DNA of 64,000 bases, taken from positions 25,952-89,951 of the forward strand of contig JAUXWC010000077.1 of the NCBI GenBank assembly GCA_030685025.1, read 5' to 3'. The notes beneath the pieces were generated by a model, which searched no databases, was not told where the DNA came from, and worked only from the letters and a program-made list of their open reading frames with translations. How positions within the stretch are numbered: position 1 is the stretch's first letter; each line of letters opens with the position of its first letter. This DNA is from Rhodoferax sp. Its GTDB lineage: Bacteria > Pseudomonadota > Gammaproteobacteria > Burkholderiales > Burkholderiaceae_C. A program made the translations under genes and the position numbers. Shown one piece after another: positions 18,232 through 27,930 of the stretch.

Positions 18232-19467
18232 CTAGGTCCAGGGCCGATCGGACGCAGCAACCTTGGTCAGCGGCAACAGCCGATCCAGGTTGATCTGTAC
18301 CTTGACTTCGCGGTGCGGCACGCTGGCGACAATCTTGTACTCTCGTTGGCTGGTGTCGCGCACGATCAGTTCACCCGTCGGCATGCCATTGCGATTGATC
18401 AGAACCGCCACTTTGGGTGTGGTGGTGTTGGCGCCGCGCTGGGTCACGACGGCGATTTCATTGGTCGTCAGTCTGACCAGCGAGCCCGGCGAGTAGATGC
18501 CGACCGTCTTGATCAGGGCCGCACCCGCCGCGTCAATCTGGTGGTTCTCGTCGAAATAGCAGGCCTGCATGGCCGCCGCGGGTGGTTCAGGGACCCGCGA
18601 AGCACGCGGCGCCAGGCGTGCGGCAAACATGTCGGCGCGCTGGATCAAACGGGCCATGCGAAGGCCCTCGGGCCGCGAGTCCAGCGCTCCGGGCGTCTTG
18701 TCATGATGGTGGGCCACCGCTTCTAGCCAGTTGATCTGTGCAATGCCGCGTTTTTGCAGTGCACTGACCGATGCCGCCGCATGTTGTTCAATCTGGCGTC
18801 GTTGCGTGGGGCTGGGCGCCTCTTTCTGCATGGCCAGGCGGTCTTGCAATTCCGTCATGCCAATGTTCATGGTCAAGGCGGCACTACCGACCGTCGCTTC
18901 GAGTTCGGTTGGCCATTTGAGTACTTCGCGCGCCGCCAGGCTGCACATCACACTCACCAGCATGGCATGCGTGGCGCTATAAAGCCGCACTTCGCTTGCG
19001 GAGAGGTGGATCAAGGCAAACAGCGTGCCATCCGGGTTGCCCTGGAGATGCCGGGTCAATTGGCGCTGGAGCTTGGCCAGTTTTGCCTGAAAGCTCTCGG
19101 CATTGATGTCGCGCAACATGGTGTTGGCCTGCACCTGCAGGCCAAGCCAGTCGGCAATGTCCTCGTCCCCCTCGGTGCGGTTGGCGTCGAGATCTTTGGA
19201 GGAGATTTGCGCGTCAGCGATCATTCCCAAAGCGCGGTCCTCACGCACCAGGTCGTACAACTTGCCGACGTAGGCGCGACGGAAACCTTCCGACTCGTCA
19301 ACATCGATGTACAACTGATTCCGCCCGCCGCTGGCGACTTTCAGCGACTCCCTGGTAGCCACCACGAAGCCCTTGTGGGCCAGCAATGTGCCGTCCTCTC
19401 CCCGCAGGGTAAACGGAAGCGGCTGACCAATCCGGATCGAGTCGATGTTGATCGTGACGAGGTTCAT
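18232..19467 (-). CDS. Degenerate HD-GYP-like domain protein
   Basis: The 411-residue product, taken from the ATG at 19467, resembles c-di-GMP phosphodiesterases with an N-terminal DUF3391-like part (about 1-100) and an HD-GYP-like part (about 135-310). The equivalents of the metal-binding motif L-H-D-I-G-K read L-T-M-N-I-G-M. The later histidines (IEQHAAA, AVAHHHDK) remain but the G-Y-P loop is gone. RADMFAARLAPRAS and the C-terminal GIYSPGSLVRLTTNEIAVV (gives the family its 'YPxGS' tail) are intact. Catalysis is unlikely; a c-di-GMP sensing or scaffold role is conceivable. It is divergent from the hldE-type gene with 76 nt between. Confidence 0.75.
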   Translation of the reverse strand: MNLVTINIDSIRIGQPLPFTLRGEDGTLLAHKGFVVATRESLKVASGGRNQLYIDVDESEGFRRAYVGKLYDLVREDRALGMIADAQISSKDLDANRTEGDEDIADWLGLQVQANTMLRDINAESFQAKLAKLQRQLTRHLQGNPDGTLFALIHLSASEVRLYSATHAMLVSVMCSLAAREVLKWPTELEATVGSAALTMNIGMTELQDRLAMQKEAPSPTQRRQIEQHAAASVSALQKRGIAQINWLEAVAHHHDKTPGALDSRPEGLRMARLIQRADMFAARLAPRASRVPEPPAAAMQACYFDENHQIDAAGAALIKTVGIYSPGSLVRLTTNEIAVVTQRGANTTTPKVAVLINRNGMPTGELIVRDTSQREYKIVASVPHREVKVQINLDRLLPLTKVAASDRPWT

Positions 19468-19543
19468 GGGTTTTGGGATTATGCCCATAGTGATCGACAG
19501 GCTGGGCGTCATCTTGAGCGCGGCGCCTGCTAGCATTCAGTCC

Positions 19544-20059
19544 ATGACCCATTTGGCGCCGCTCCCGTCCTTTCTTGGAAAGATACAGTCGCGTCAAACG
19601 CTGGCCGAGCGGATCGAGCGCCTGCCGCGACCGCTGGTGTTCACCAACGGTGTTTTTGATGTGCTGCATCGCGGACACGTGATGTACCTGGCCCAGGCGC
19701 GGGAACTGGGTGCCAGTCTGCTGGTGGCCCTCAACACCGATGCCTCGGCGCGGCGCCTGGGCAAAGGCCCGGACCGGCCCCTGAACCGGGAAGAAGACCG
19801 AGCCATCGTTATGGCGGCGTTGCAGTCGGTTGACTTGGTGACCTGGTTTGATGAGGACACCCCGACTGAGTTGATCGGCGCCGTCCGGCCGGACATACTG
19901 GTCAAGGGCGGCGACTACGACATGCAAAGCCTGCCCGAAACCCGGGTCGTGCAAGCTTATGGCGGTCAAGCGTTGGCGTTGCCCTTTGTGGACGGCTACT
20001 CCACTACCCGCCTGGTGTCTCGTATCCGCGCGGGGGCACCCGCCGACGACGCGGCTTGA
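19544..20059 (+). CDS. rfaE2: D-glycero-beta-D-manno-heptose 1-phosphate adenylyltransferase (HldE C-terminal domain type)
   Basis: The 171-residue product matches the stand-alone nucleotidyltransferase half of HldE, which makes ADP-heptose for the lipopolysaccharide inner core. The nucleotidyltransferase signatures are VFTNGVFDVLHRGHVMYLAQAR (H-x-G-H), LLVALNTDASARRL, RPLNREEDRA, DILVKGGDYD and the C-terminal DGYSTTRLVSRIR. The start is the ATG at 19544 (MTHLAPLPSFLGK); the longer open frame overlaps the divergent gene. The kinase half (RfaE1) is not in this window. It converges with glnE. Confidence 0.93.
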   Translation: MTHLAPLPSFLGKIQSRQTLAERIERLPRPLVFTNGVFDVLHRGHVMYLAQARELGASLLVALNTDASARRLGKGPDRPLNREEDRAIVMAALQSVDLVTWFDEDTPTELIGAVRPDILVKGGDYDMQSLPETRVVQAYGGQALALPFVDGYSTTRLVSRIRAGAPADDAA

Positions 20060-20064
20060 ACCCT

Positions 20065-20085
20065 GTCCAGGCGGCGACCCTGGAC
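20065..20085. terminator. Inverted repeat between convergent rfaE2 and glnE
   Basis: GTCCAGG (20065-20071) and CCTGGAC (20079-20085) form a perfect 7-bp stem with a 7-nt loop in the 30-nt gap between two convergent genes. It has no T-tract, so intrinsic termination is uncertain. Confidence 0.4.
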
Positions 20086-20089
20086 GGCG

Positions 20090-22807
20090 TCACGCCGCGG
20101 GAGTCCCAAACACGGCCTGCCACAGCGCCAGCACGGCCGAGCGTTCAGTCGGTAATTCGTCGGGTTTGACCCGCCCTGACTCTTCGTTGAGCCGGGCGTG
20201 ATGTTGCAAGCGTCGCAATTGCCGGTAGGCGCCCGCGGCGCCGTGACCGACGCCGGGTGGCAGCAGTGCGGCGGCTTCGGCGCGTTCGAGCAAGGCAATA
20301 TTGCCGACGTTGCCGACCAACTCGGGGTGGCTGCCGGATTGCGATAGCACCAGGTACTGCGCCGCAAACTCCGCGTCGATCATGCCGCCCGGACTGTGTT
20401 TGAGGTCAAAACTGGCGTCGCGCACGGGGTGCGCCAGTCGCACCTTGTCGCGCATCGCCATGATTTCGTCGCGTAGGCCAACCGGGTCGCGTGCGGCCGT
20501 GATCACCGCTTTGCGGATGTCATCAAAGCGTTGGCGCAGGGCGTCGTGCCCCAGCACGCAGCGCGCGCGGGTCATGGCCTGGTGCTCCCAAGTCCAGGCG
20601 GTGTTGCTGCCGCGCTGGGTCTGGTAGTTGGCGTAAGCATCAAAGCTGGTGATCAACAGGCCGGAATTGCCATTCGGGCGCAGCGCGGTGTCGATCTCGT
20701 ACAGGTCGCCTTCGCCAGTCTTGATGGTCAGCCAATTGATTAGTTTGCGCACCAGGCTGGCGTAGACCTCGCCGGCGAGGTCGTCTGCATCTTCATAAAC
20801 AAACACAATGTCCAAGTCGCTGCCGTAACCGAGCTCCTTGCCGCCCAATTTGCCATAGGCGATGATGGCAAACTGGTGGTCGTCACGGTGTCGGTTGCGC
20901 AGGCGTTCCCAGCACCATTGGGTGGTGGTGCGCAACACCGACTCGGCCAGCGCACTCAAGTCATCGGCCACCTGCTCCACCGTCAGGGCGCCCTCGATGT
21001 CGCGCGCCAGGGTTCGGAAGACCTCCGCATGGTGAGCCCGGCGCAACAGGTTCAGCAGGGCTTCGTCATCGTCTTCTCCGGTCGAGCGCAATGCGCTACG
21101 ACGTTGCTCCAGATCATGCTCGAATTCGGCGCCGTCAAAGCGTTCTTTCAACATGTCCGGGTTGGCCAGTTCATCGATCACGCCGGGGTGCAGCATCAGG
21201 TAGCGCGCTGGCCAGCGTGCTGCGCCCAACAGCCGCAGTAGCCGCGCGTGCACATTGGGGCGCTCCAGCAGCAGGGCCAGGTAGCTCTCGCGTCGCAGCA
21301 GGGGCTCGATCCAATCGGTCAGCCGAACCGCGGCTTCCTCGGTGGCTTGGTCCTCGCGTAGCCACTGCGCGGTGCGGGCGATCAGTTTGGTCAGACGGGC
21401 GCGCGACTCGTCGCGCAAGGCCAGCACCCGGGGGTGCGTGCGCCAGGCGATGATGCGCTGGGCAAACGCGGCCGGCAATTGCGCCGCCAGATCGTCCAGG
21501 TCAGCCGTTGCGGACGCGCCGTTTCCCCCGGCATTGCCGCAGGCGGTGCATTCCCGTTCGGACGGGCCGCCCAGCAGGCGGTCAAATTCCTGTGCCACAA
21601 GCTCGCGGTGCTCGTCAAGCCGGCTAAGGAAGGGGCAGGAATTGGCGTAACCCATGGTACGGGCAATCCAGCCCAGGTCATCATCGCTGGTGGGCAGCAC
21701 ATGGGTCTGCTGGTCATCGAGGTACTGGATACGGTGCTCCACCCGTCGCAAAAAAACATAGGCTTGTGCCAGGGCGTCCGCGCTGGCTTGGGGCATCAGC
21801 CCCGCCCTGGCCAGCCTAGGCAGGGCGCTCAGGGTCGGTCGGGTGCGCAGCTCCGGGAACTGGCCGCCGCGCACCACCTGCAACAGTTGCACGATGAACT
21901 CGATCTCGCGGATGCCGCCGCGCGACAGTTTCACGTCGTTGGCGCGCTCAGGGCGGCCCGCGCTGCGGCGCGCCGCATGCTCGCGCACACGGCTGTGCAG
22001 CACCCGCAGCGCGTCGAACACGCTGTAGTCGAGGTAACGCCGAAACACAAACGGCAGCACCACCGCGCGCAGCGCCTGGGCCGAGCCGGATTCGACGGCG
22101 GCGGCCGGTGCCACGATGCGGCTCTTGAGCCAGGCGAAACGCTCCCATTCACGCCCCTGCACGTGTAGGTATTCCTCCAGCGCGTCGAGCGACACGGCGG
22201 GTGGCCCCGAATTGCCGTTGGGACGCAGTGCCAGATCCACCCGGAACACAAAGCCGTGCTCGGTGGTATCGCCAATCAGGACGTAAATTGCCCGCACCGC
22301 CTTGGCAAAATATTCCTGGTTCGAAATGCGCCCGCGTCCCTCGGCGCTGCCGGCGGTCTCGCCATCCTCGTCATACACGTAGATCAGGTCGATGTCGCTG
22401 GACACGTTGAGTTCGCGCGCGCCCAGTTTGCCCATCCCGATCACCCATAGTTGCGCGCGCGCCCCGTTGGAGGCGATCGGCGCGCCGTGGACCTCGTCCA
22501 GGGCGCGCTCGACGTGGCCGCAGGCCAGGTTCAGCGAGAACTCGGCCAGGTCCGTCATCGCCTGGGCGATGCGGTCCCACGGCACCCCCTCGTCGCAATC
22601 CAACTGCAGCAAACGCTCCAGTACCAACTGACGGGTGATACGTAGCGCGGCGCCGATGTCGGCGCCCTCGCCGAGCAGCGTCGCATAGGCCGCCGTGATC
22701 GAGTCGCGATTCGGCATGCCGCCCTGCAGCGCCAACAACTGGCCTTCATAGCGGCGGCGAATGCGCTGTCCGAATCGCGAGTGCGCTGACAATGGGTTGC
22801 GGGTCAT
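20090..22807 (-). CDS. glnE: Bifunctional glutamine synthetase adenylyltransferase/adenylyl-removing enzyme
   Basis: GlnE adenylylates glutamine synthetase in good nitrogen supply and removes AMP under starvation, guided by PII. The 905-residue product (start ATG at 22807) has two nucleotidyltransferase domains. The N-terminal adenylyl-removase domain has GMGKLGARELNVSSDIDLIY near residue 120. The C-terminal adenylyltransferase domain has AYGKLGGKELGYGSDLDIVF near residue 655. DTALRPNGNSG-type loops follow both. The repeated RPNGNSG is diagnostic. It is divergent from yhdP with 27 nt between the start codons. Confidence 0.97.
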   Translation of the reverse strand: MTRNPLSAHSRFGQRIRRRYEGQLLALQGGMPNRDSITAAYATLLGEGADIGAALRITRQLVLERLLQLDCDEGVPWDRIAQAMTDLAEFSLNLACGHVERALDEVHGAPIASNGARAQLWVIGMGKLGARELNVSSDIDLIYVYDEDGETAGSAEGRGRISNQEYFAKAVRAIYVLIGDTTEHGFVFRVDLALRPNGNSGPPAVSLDALEEYLHVQGREWERFAWLKSRIVAPAAAVESGSAQALRAVVLPFVFRRYLDYSVFDALRVLHSRVREHAARRSAGRPERANDVKLSRGGIREIEFIVQLLQVVRGGQFPELRTRPTLSALPRLARAGLMPQASADALAQAYVFLRRVEHRIQYLDDQQTHVLPTSDDDLGWIARTMGYANSCPFLSRLDEHRELVAQEFDRLLGGPSERECTACGNAGGNGASATADLDDLAAQLPAAFAQRIIAWRTHPRVLALRDESRARLTKLIARTAQWLREDQATEEAAVRLTDWIEPLLRRESYLALLLERPNVHARLLRLLGAARWPARYLMLHPGVIDELANPDMLKERFDGAEFEHDLEQRRSALRSTGEDDDEALLNLLRRAHHAEVFRTLARDIEGALTVEQVADDLSALAESVLRTTTQWCWERLRNRHRDDHQFAIIAYGKLGGKELGYGSDLDIVFVYEDADDLAGEVYASLVRKLINWLTIKTGEGDLYEIDTALRPNGNSGLLITSFDAYANYQTQRGSNTAWTWEHQAMTRARCVLGHDALRQRFDDIRKAVITAARDPVGLRDEIMAMRDKVRLAHPVRDASFDLKHSPGGMIDAEFAAQYLVLSQSGSHPELVGNVGNIALLERAEAAALLPPGVGHGAAGAYRQLRRLQHHARLNEESGRVKPDELPTERSAVLALWQAVFGTPAA

Positions 22808-22834
22808 AATTCCTGACAAATTCACTCGTTCACA

Positions 22835-25800
22835 ATGCACCAGTTGTCGCCTCCCGTGTCGTCAAGACCCCGCGCACTTGCCCGCTTCGCTCAGGGCGCT
22901 CTGTGGATCATGATTGCCGTGTGGGCGGTCTTCTGGCTCGCTTGGGGGGCGTTGCACTGGTTCATTGTGCCGCGAATCAGCGAGTTTCGCCCGCAGCTCG
23001 AAGCACGGGCCTCCGCCATACTGGGCGTGCAAGTGCGCATTGATGCCATAGCGGCCCAGTCCAACGGCATGATTCCATCGTTCGAACTCGCGGGGGTGAG
23101 ATTGTTTGACGCGCAGGGACGCGAGTCGTTGCACCTGCCCCGGGTGCTGGCCGCCTTGTCGCCGCGCTCGCTGTGGAACCTGGGCTTCGAGCAACTCTAC
23201 ATTGATCGACCCGAACTTAACATTCGCCGTGCCGTCGATGGCAGGATCTACGTTGCCGGCCTTGACTTTTCGGCCGGCCAAGGCACTGATGGCGGCGCGG
23301 CGGATTGGTTGTTTTCGCAAGCCGAGTTCGTGATCCACGAGGGCACGGTCCAGTGGAACGATGAAAAGCGCGCGCTGCCCACGCTGGCCTTGCAGCAGGT
23401 CAATCTGGTGCTGCGTAACGGCTTGCGCCAGCACAGTGCCCGACTCGATGCCACGCCGCCGCCGCAGTGGGGCGAGCGCTTCAGCCTGCGCGCCTTGCTG
23501 CGTCAGCCCTTGCTGTCCACTCACAGCGGCCAATGGCGGCATTGGGATGGCCAGTTGTATGCGATGTTTGAGCACGTTGACCTGTCCGAGTTGCGCCGAT
23601 ACGCCGATCTTGGCGTGGGCTTGGCGCAAGGGCGCGGCGCGGTGCGCGCCTGGGTCGATGTGCAGCGCGGGCAGGTTCTGGGCGCCACCGCCGATGTGGC
23701 CCTTGAATCGGTGGACGTCACCCTTGGCGCGGACCTGCAGCCGATGGCGCTGCAATCGGTTTCCGGGCGCTTGGGGGGGCGCCTTTTGGCGCACGGGTTC
23801 GAGTTTTCCACCGAGGCGCTGCAGTTCCAGACTGGCGAGGGCCTGCGTTGGCCCGGTGGCAATGTGCGCGTGCAGCACCAAAGTGCGCAAGGACGCACCG
23901 CTGCGAAGGGCGAACTCAGCGCCGACCGGCTTGACCTGGCCGCTTTGTCCCAAATCGCCAATCGGCTGCCATTCGAATCCGAGTTTCGCAGGCAGTTGCA
24001 GACCCTGGTACCCAAGGGCATGGTGGAGCGCCTGCGGGTGAGCTGGCAAGGTACCGCGCAAGCGATCACCAAGTACGAGGCCAAGGGGCGCGTGGTGCAG
24101 TTCGAGCTGGCGTCTAGGCCGGCCCCACCCGTCCCGTCAAAAGCGGCAGCCAGCGCGGCGGCGGCTGCGCCGGTCGGAATCCCCGGCATTTCGGGCCTCA
24201 GCGCGGATTTCGACTTCAACCAGGCGGGCGGTCGGGCCAGCGTGGTGGTACAGGACGGGGCGATTGATTTGCCAGGCGTCTTCGAGGACCCGGTGGTGCG
24301 CGTGGCGCAACTCGCCAGCGACGTGACCTGGCAAGTGACGGACGAGCGCATCGCGGTGCAAGCCCCTAACCTGAAGTTCAGAAATTCGGACGCCCAGGGC
24401 GAGGCCCAGATCAAGTGGGAGACGGCTGACCCGCGGCGTTCCGGCGCGCGCTCGCGCTGGCCCGGCGTGCTCGATTTGCAGGCCAGCCTGAGCCGCGCCG
24501 ATGGCAGCAAGGTGCACCGCTACCTGCCCTTGGTGATTCCTGCCTCGGCGCGCCACTATGTGCGCGACGCGATCGTCTCCGCGGCGGCGACTGGAGTGCG
24601 GTTCAAGGTCAAGGGCGACCTCCACGACATGCCATTCAAGGACCCCAGGCAGGGCGAGTTCAGGATCTCGGCCAACATTCAGAACGCCACTTTTGCCTAC
24701 CTTCCCAGCAGTCTGCAAGCGCCCGACAGTTTGCCCTGGCCGGCACTGACGAACATGAGTGGCGAGCTGGTGGTCGAGCGCGCGCGGCTGCAGATCAACC
24801 AGGCGCGCGCGCAACTGGGTGGCCGCGCGGCGCTGCAGGTCACCAAGGCGCAGGGCTTGATTGCCGCGTTGGACCACGATAACCCCAGGGTGGTGGTCGA
24901 AGTCGACGCGCAAGGCCCGCTGGGCGACATGCTGGGTTTTGTCAATGAGTCCCCGGTGGCGTCGATGATCGGGCAGGCGCTGGATCAGGCGGTTGGCAGC
25001 GGCAGGGCCGACCTGCGTTTGAAGTTGAATTTGCCGTTGGCGGCGATAGAGGAGTCCACGGTTCAGGGCAGTGTCACCCTGCACGACAACGACTTGCAGT
25101 TTTCCCCGGATTCGCCACGCCTGAGCAAAGCCCGTGGGGTGGTCAGTTTCTCTGAGTCCGGTTTCAATCTGAACACCGCGCAGGCGCGCATGCTGGGCGG
25201 CGAGATGCGGCTCGAAGGGGGCACGGTGTCGCAAGGTGGCGGCAACGCCGTCGGTGGCGCCACGTCGGCGCCGCTGGTTGTGCTGCGAGCCCAGGGTGGT
25301 GTCACGGCGGAGGGCCTGCGCCAGGCGAAGGAATTGGGCTTTGTGTCGCGCCTGGCCCAGCATGCCAGCGGCAGCAGCACCTACTCAGCCACCTTGACCT
25401 TTCGTCGCGGTTTGCCAGAGCTCAAGGTCTTGACCAATCTGCAGGGGATGGCCTGGAGCCTGCCGGCGCCGATGTCCAAGACGGCGCAGGCCGTGTTGCC
25501 GATCAAGTTTGAGAACGCCCTGCTGCGCGAGTCCTTGCAGTTCGGCCCCGGCGACCCGCCGCCGCTGCGCGACCAGATGTCTCTCGAAGTCGGGCGTATC
25601 GGTTCAGTGGTCTATGTGCGTGAGCACGCGCTTGCGCAGTCTCGGGTGTTGCGCGGTGCCATTGGCGTGGGCCTGTCGCCCGATGAGTCGGTGAGTTTGC
25701 CCGATGAGGGGGTGGTGGCCAACGTGAACCTCAGCGGCGTGGATCTCGACGCCTGGATGGGCGTCCTGTCGCAAGCTGCGGGAATCGATCTGACGCCCGT

Positions 25801-27079
25801 CGCCGCGCCCGGCGCGCCGGGCGCGCGCGCCGGGGTCGCTGCGCCAGCCCCCCATGGCGGCAGCGAGGCCTTGGGCTATTTGCCAACGACGATGGCGATC
25901 CGTGCCAACGAGTTGACGCTGGGCGAGAGAAAGTTGCACAACGTGGTGGTGGGCGGCTCGCGCGAGGGTTTGTTGTGGCGGGCCAATCTGGACGCCGTGG
26001 AGCTCAATGGGTATGTCGAATACCGCCAATCCTCGGACGCCGGAGCGGGCCGACTCTTTGCCCGCCTGGCCAGGTTGAAGATCGCACCGAGCACTGCGCT
26101 GGAGGTAGAGACACTGCTCGATGAGCAACCCGCCACCATTCCCGCGCTGGACATCGTGGTGGACGATTTTGAGTTGCGCGGCAAGCGGCTTGGGCGGGTG
26201 GAGATCGACGCAGTCAATCGCGGTGCCGTGCTGGCGACGCGCGATGCGGGCGCTCGTGAATGGCGGCTCAACAAGTTCAATGTCGTGACACCGGAAGCCA
26301 GTCTGTCCGCCACCGGCAACTGGACCAGTATCAATGCCCAGACTGCCGCTGCAGCCGGGGCCCCCTTGCCGCGCAGCCACGGCGAGCGCCGGCGCACGGT
26401 GCTGAACTTCAAACTTGACATTGCCGATAGCGGCGAGTTGCTGACACGGTTGGGTATGAAGGACGCCATTCGCCGAGGCAAGGGCAAGATGGAGGGCCAG
26501 GTGGCGTGGATCGGTTCGCCGATCACGGTTGACTACGCCTCGATGAGTGGCGCCTTTGCTGTCAACGTCGAGAACGGTCAGTTCCTCAAGCAGGACCCAG
26601 GCCTGGCCAAGTTGCTGGGGGTCTTGAGTCTGCAGTCATTGCCCCGGCGCCTGGTGCTGGATTTTCGGGACGTTTTCAGTGAAGGATTTGCGTTCGACTT
26701 CTTCCGCGGCGACGTGGTGATCGAGCAGGGCATCGCCAAGACCAACAACCTGCAGATGAAGGGCGTCAACGCGGCGGTGTTGATGGATGGCCGCGCCGAC
26801 ATCGCCAAGGAAACGCAGGACATCCGGGTCGTGGTGGTGCCCGAGGTCAATGCGGGCACCGCCTCGCTGATCGCCACTGCGATCAACCCGGCGATTGGAC
26901 TGGGGACCTTCCTGGCGCAGATGTTCCTGCGCAAACCGCTGATCGAGGCGGCCACGCAGGAGTTTCATGTGGATGGAAGCTGGGCCGACCCCAGGATCAC
27001 CAAGGTCAATCGTCGCGCTGGGGCCGGCAACCCTCAGCCCGGACCGATCGAATCGAAGTCGAGCGAGGCCGGCAAATGA
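22835..27079 (+). CDS. yhdP: YhdP family AsmA-like protein
   Basis: The 1414-residue product has an N-terminal transmembrane anchor (about residues 20-45: GALWIMIAVWAVFWLAWGAL), followed by a very long periplasmic region of beta-rich AsmA-like repeats (DUF3971). The C-terminal AsmA-like segment includes VDYASMSGAFAVNVENGQFL, LGVLSLQSLPRRLVLDFRDVFSEGFAFD and a conserved PLIEAATQEFHVDGSWADPRI tail. In E. coli YhdP, TamB and YdbH are redundantly needed for phospholipid transport to the outer membrane. The length is slightly above the E. coli 1266. The stop overlaps the nitrilase gene (ATGA). Confidence 0.93.
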   Translation: MHQLSPPVSSRPRALARFAQGALWIMIAVWAVFWLAWGALHWFIVPRISEFRPQLEARASAILGVQVRIDAIAAQSNGMIPSFELAGVRLFDAQGRESLHLPRVLAALSPRSLWNLGFEQLYIDRPELNIRRAVDGRIYVAGLDFSAGQGTDGGAADWLFSQAEFVIHEGTVQWNDEKRALPTLALQQVNLVLRNGLRQHSARLDATPPPQWGERFSLRALLRQPLLSTHSGQWRHWDGQLYAMFEHVDLSELRRYADLGVGLAQGRGAVRAWVDVQRGQVLGATADVALESVDVTLGADLQPMALQSVSGRLGGRLLAHGFEFSTEALQFQTGEGLRWPGGNVRVQHQSAQGRTAAKGELSADRLDLAALSQIANRLPFESEFRRQLQTLVPKGMVERLRVSWQGTAQAITKYEAKGRVVQFELASRPAPPVPSKAAASAAAAAPVGIPGISGLSADFDFNQAGGRASVVVQDGAIDLPGVFEDPVVRVAQLASDVTWQVTDERIAVQAPNLKFRNSDAQGEAQIKWETADPRRSGARSRWPGVLDLQASLSRADGSKVHRYLPLVIPASARHYVRDAIVSAAATGVRFKVKGDLHDMPFKDPRQGEFRISANIQNATFAYLPSSLQAPDSLPWPALTNMSGELVVERARLQINQARAQLGGRAALQVTKAQGLIAALDHDNPRVVVEVDAQGPLGDMLGFVNESPVASMIGQALDQAVGSGRADLRLKLNLPLAAIEESTVQGSVTLHDNDLQFSPDSPRLSKARGVVSFSESGFNLNTAQARMLGGEMRLEGGTVSQGGGNAVGGATSAPLVVLRAQGGVTAEGLRQAKELGFVSRLAQHASGSSTYSATLTFRRGLPELKVLTNLQGMAWSLPAPMSKTAQAVLPIKFENALLRESLQFGPGDPPPLRDQMSLEVGRIGSVVYVREHALAQSRVLRGAIGVGLSPDESVSLPDEGVVANVNLSGVDLDAWMGVLSQAAGIDLTPVAAPGAPGARAGVAAPAPHGGSEALGYLPTTMAIRANELTLGERKLHNVVVGGSREGLLWRANLDAVELNGYVEYRQSSDAGAGRLFARLARLKIAPSTALEVETLLDEQPATIPALDIVVDDFELRGKRLGRVEIDAVNRGAVLATRDAGAREWRLNKFNVVTPEASLSATGNWTSINAQTAAAAGAPLPRSHGERRRTVLNFKLDIADSGELLTRLGMKDAIRRGKGKMEGQVAWIGSPITVDYASMSGAFAVNVENGQFLKQDPGLAKLLGVLSLQSLPRRLVLDFRDVFSEGFAFDFFRGDVVIEQGIAKTNNLQMKGVNAAVLMDGRADIAKETQDIRVVVVPEVNAGTASLIATAINPAIGLGTFLAQMFLRKPLIEAATQEFHVDGSWADPRITKVNRRAGAGNPQPGPIESKSSEAGK

Positions 27080-27918
27080 AGGTCGCGGTGGTGCAGATGG
27101 TCTCGGGCATTGACCTGGACGCCAACCTGGAGGCCGCCCATGGGCTGTTGGGCCAGGCGGCGCGGCAGGGCGCCGAGTTGGTGGTGCTGCCTGAGTACTT
27201 CTGCCTCATGGGCCAGCGCGATACCGACAAGCTTGCCATCGGCGAGGAGTTTGGCACGGGTCCGGTGCAGCGGTTCCTGGCTGACACGGCGCGTGAGCTG
27301 GGTCTGTGGTTGGTTGGGGGAACCTTGCCCTTGGCGGTGCCGCCGGCTACCGTGATGGACATACCGGACCAGCCGCTGCGGGTTTACAACAGTTCTTTGG
27401 TCTACTCCAGCACCGGCCAGTGTGTTGCGCGCTACGACAAGATTCATCTGTTTCGCTTTCAGCATGGCGCCGAAAGCTACGACGAGTCGCGCGTGTTGTG
27501 TGCCGGCCAGCAACCGGCCTTGTTTGAGCTGCCCTCCCGGGATGGCCACGTGTGGCGCATCGGCCTGAGTATTTGCTACGACCTGCGTTTTGCGGAGTTG
27601 TACCGGACCTACGCGGGCGCTGGCGCGGATTTGTTGCTGGTGCCCAGTGCCTTCACCTTCACCACAGGCGAGTGCCACTGGGAAGTGCTGCTGCGGGCGC
27701 GGGCGATCGAGAACCTCGCTTTTGTGGCGGCTGCGGCGCAGGCAGGCCTGCATGCCAATGGCCGGCGCACCTGGGGACACTCGATGCTGGTCGATCCCTG
27801 GGGGGCGGTGCAGGCCGAGCTGGCGCAAGGCGCCGGCGTGGTGCTGGCTGATCTCAGCATCGAGCGCCTCAAGCTGCTGCGGGGCCAATTGCCGGCGCTG
27901 TCCCACCGCGTGTTGTGA
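27076..27918 (+). CDS. Carbon-nitrogen hydrolase (Nit2/deaminated glutathione amidase-like)
   Basis: The 280 residues carry the nitrilase-superfamily triad in order: Glu in LVVLPEYF (near residue 42), Lys in RYDKIHLFRF (near 117) and Cys in GLSICYDLRFAELYR (near 160). The pattern fits the Nit1/Nit2 branch that hydrolyses deaminated glutathione or omega-amides. It is translationally coupled to yhdP; in many Betaproteobacteria the next gene is tldD, which is absent here. The exact substrate is inferred from family only. Confidence 0.9.
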   Translation: MKVAVVQMVSGIDLDANLEAAHGLLGQAARQGAELVVLPEYFCLMGQRDTDKLAIGEEFGTGPVQRFLADTARELGLWLVGGTLPLAVPPATVMDIPDQPLRVYNSSLVYSSTGQCVARYDKIHLFRFQHGAESYDESRVLCAGQQPALFELPSRDGHVWRIGLSICYDLRFAELYRTYAGAGADLLLVPSAFTFTTGECHWEVLLRARAIENLAFVAAAAQAGLHANGRRTWGHSMLVDPWGAVQAELAQGAGVVLADLSIERLKLLRGQLPALSHRVL

Positions 27919-27930
27919 AGGGTGCCCAAC

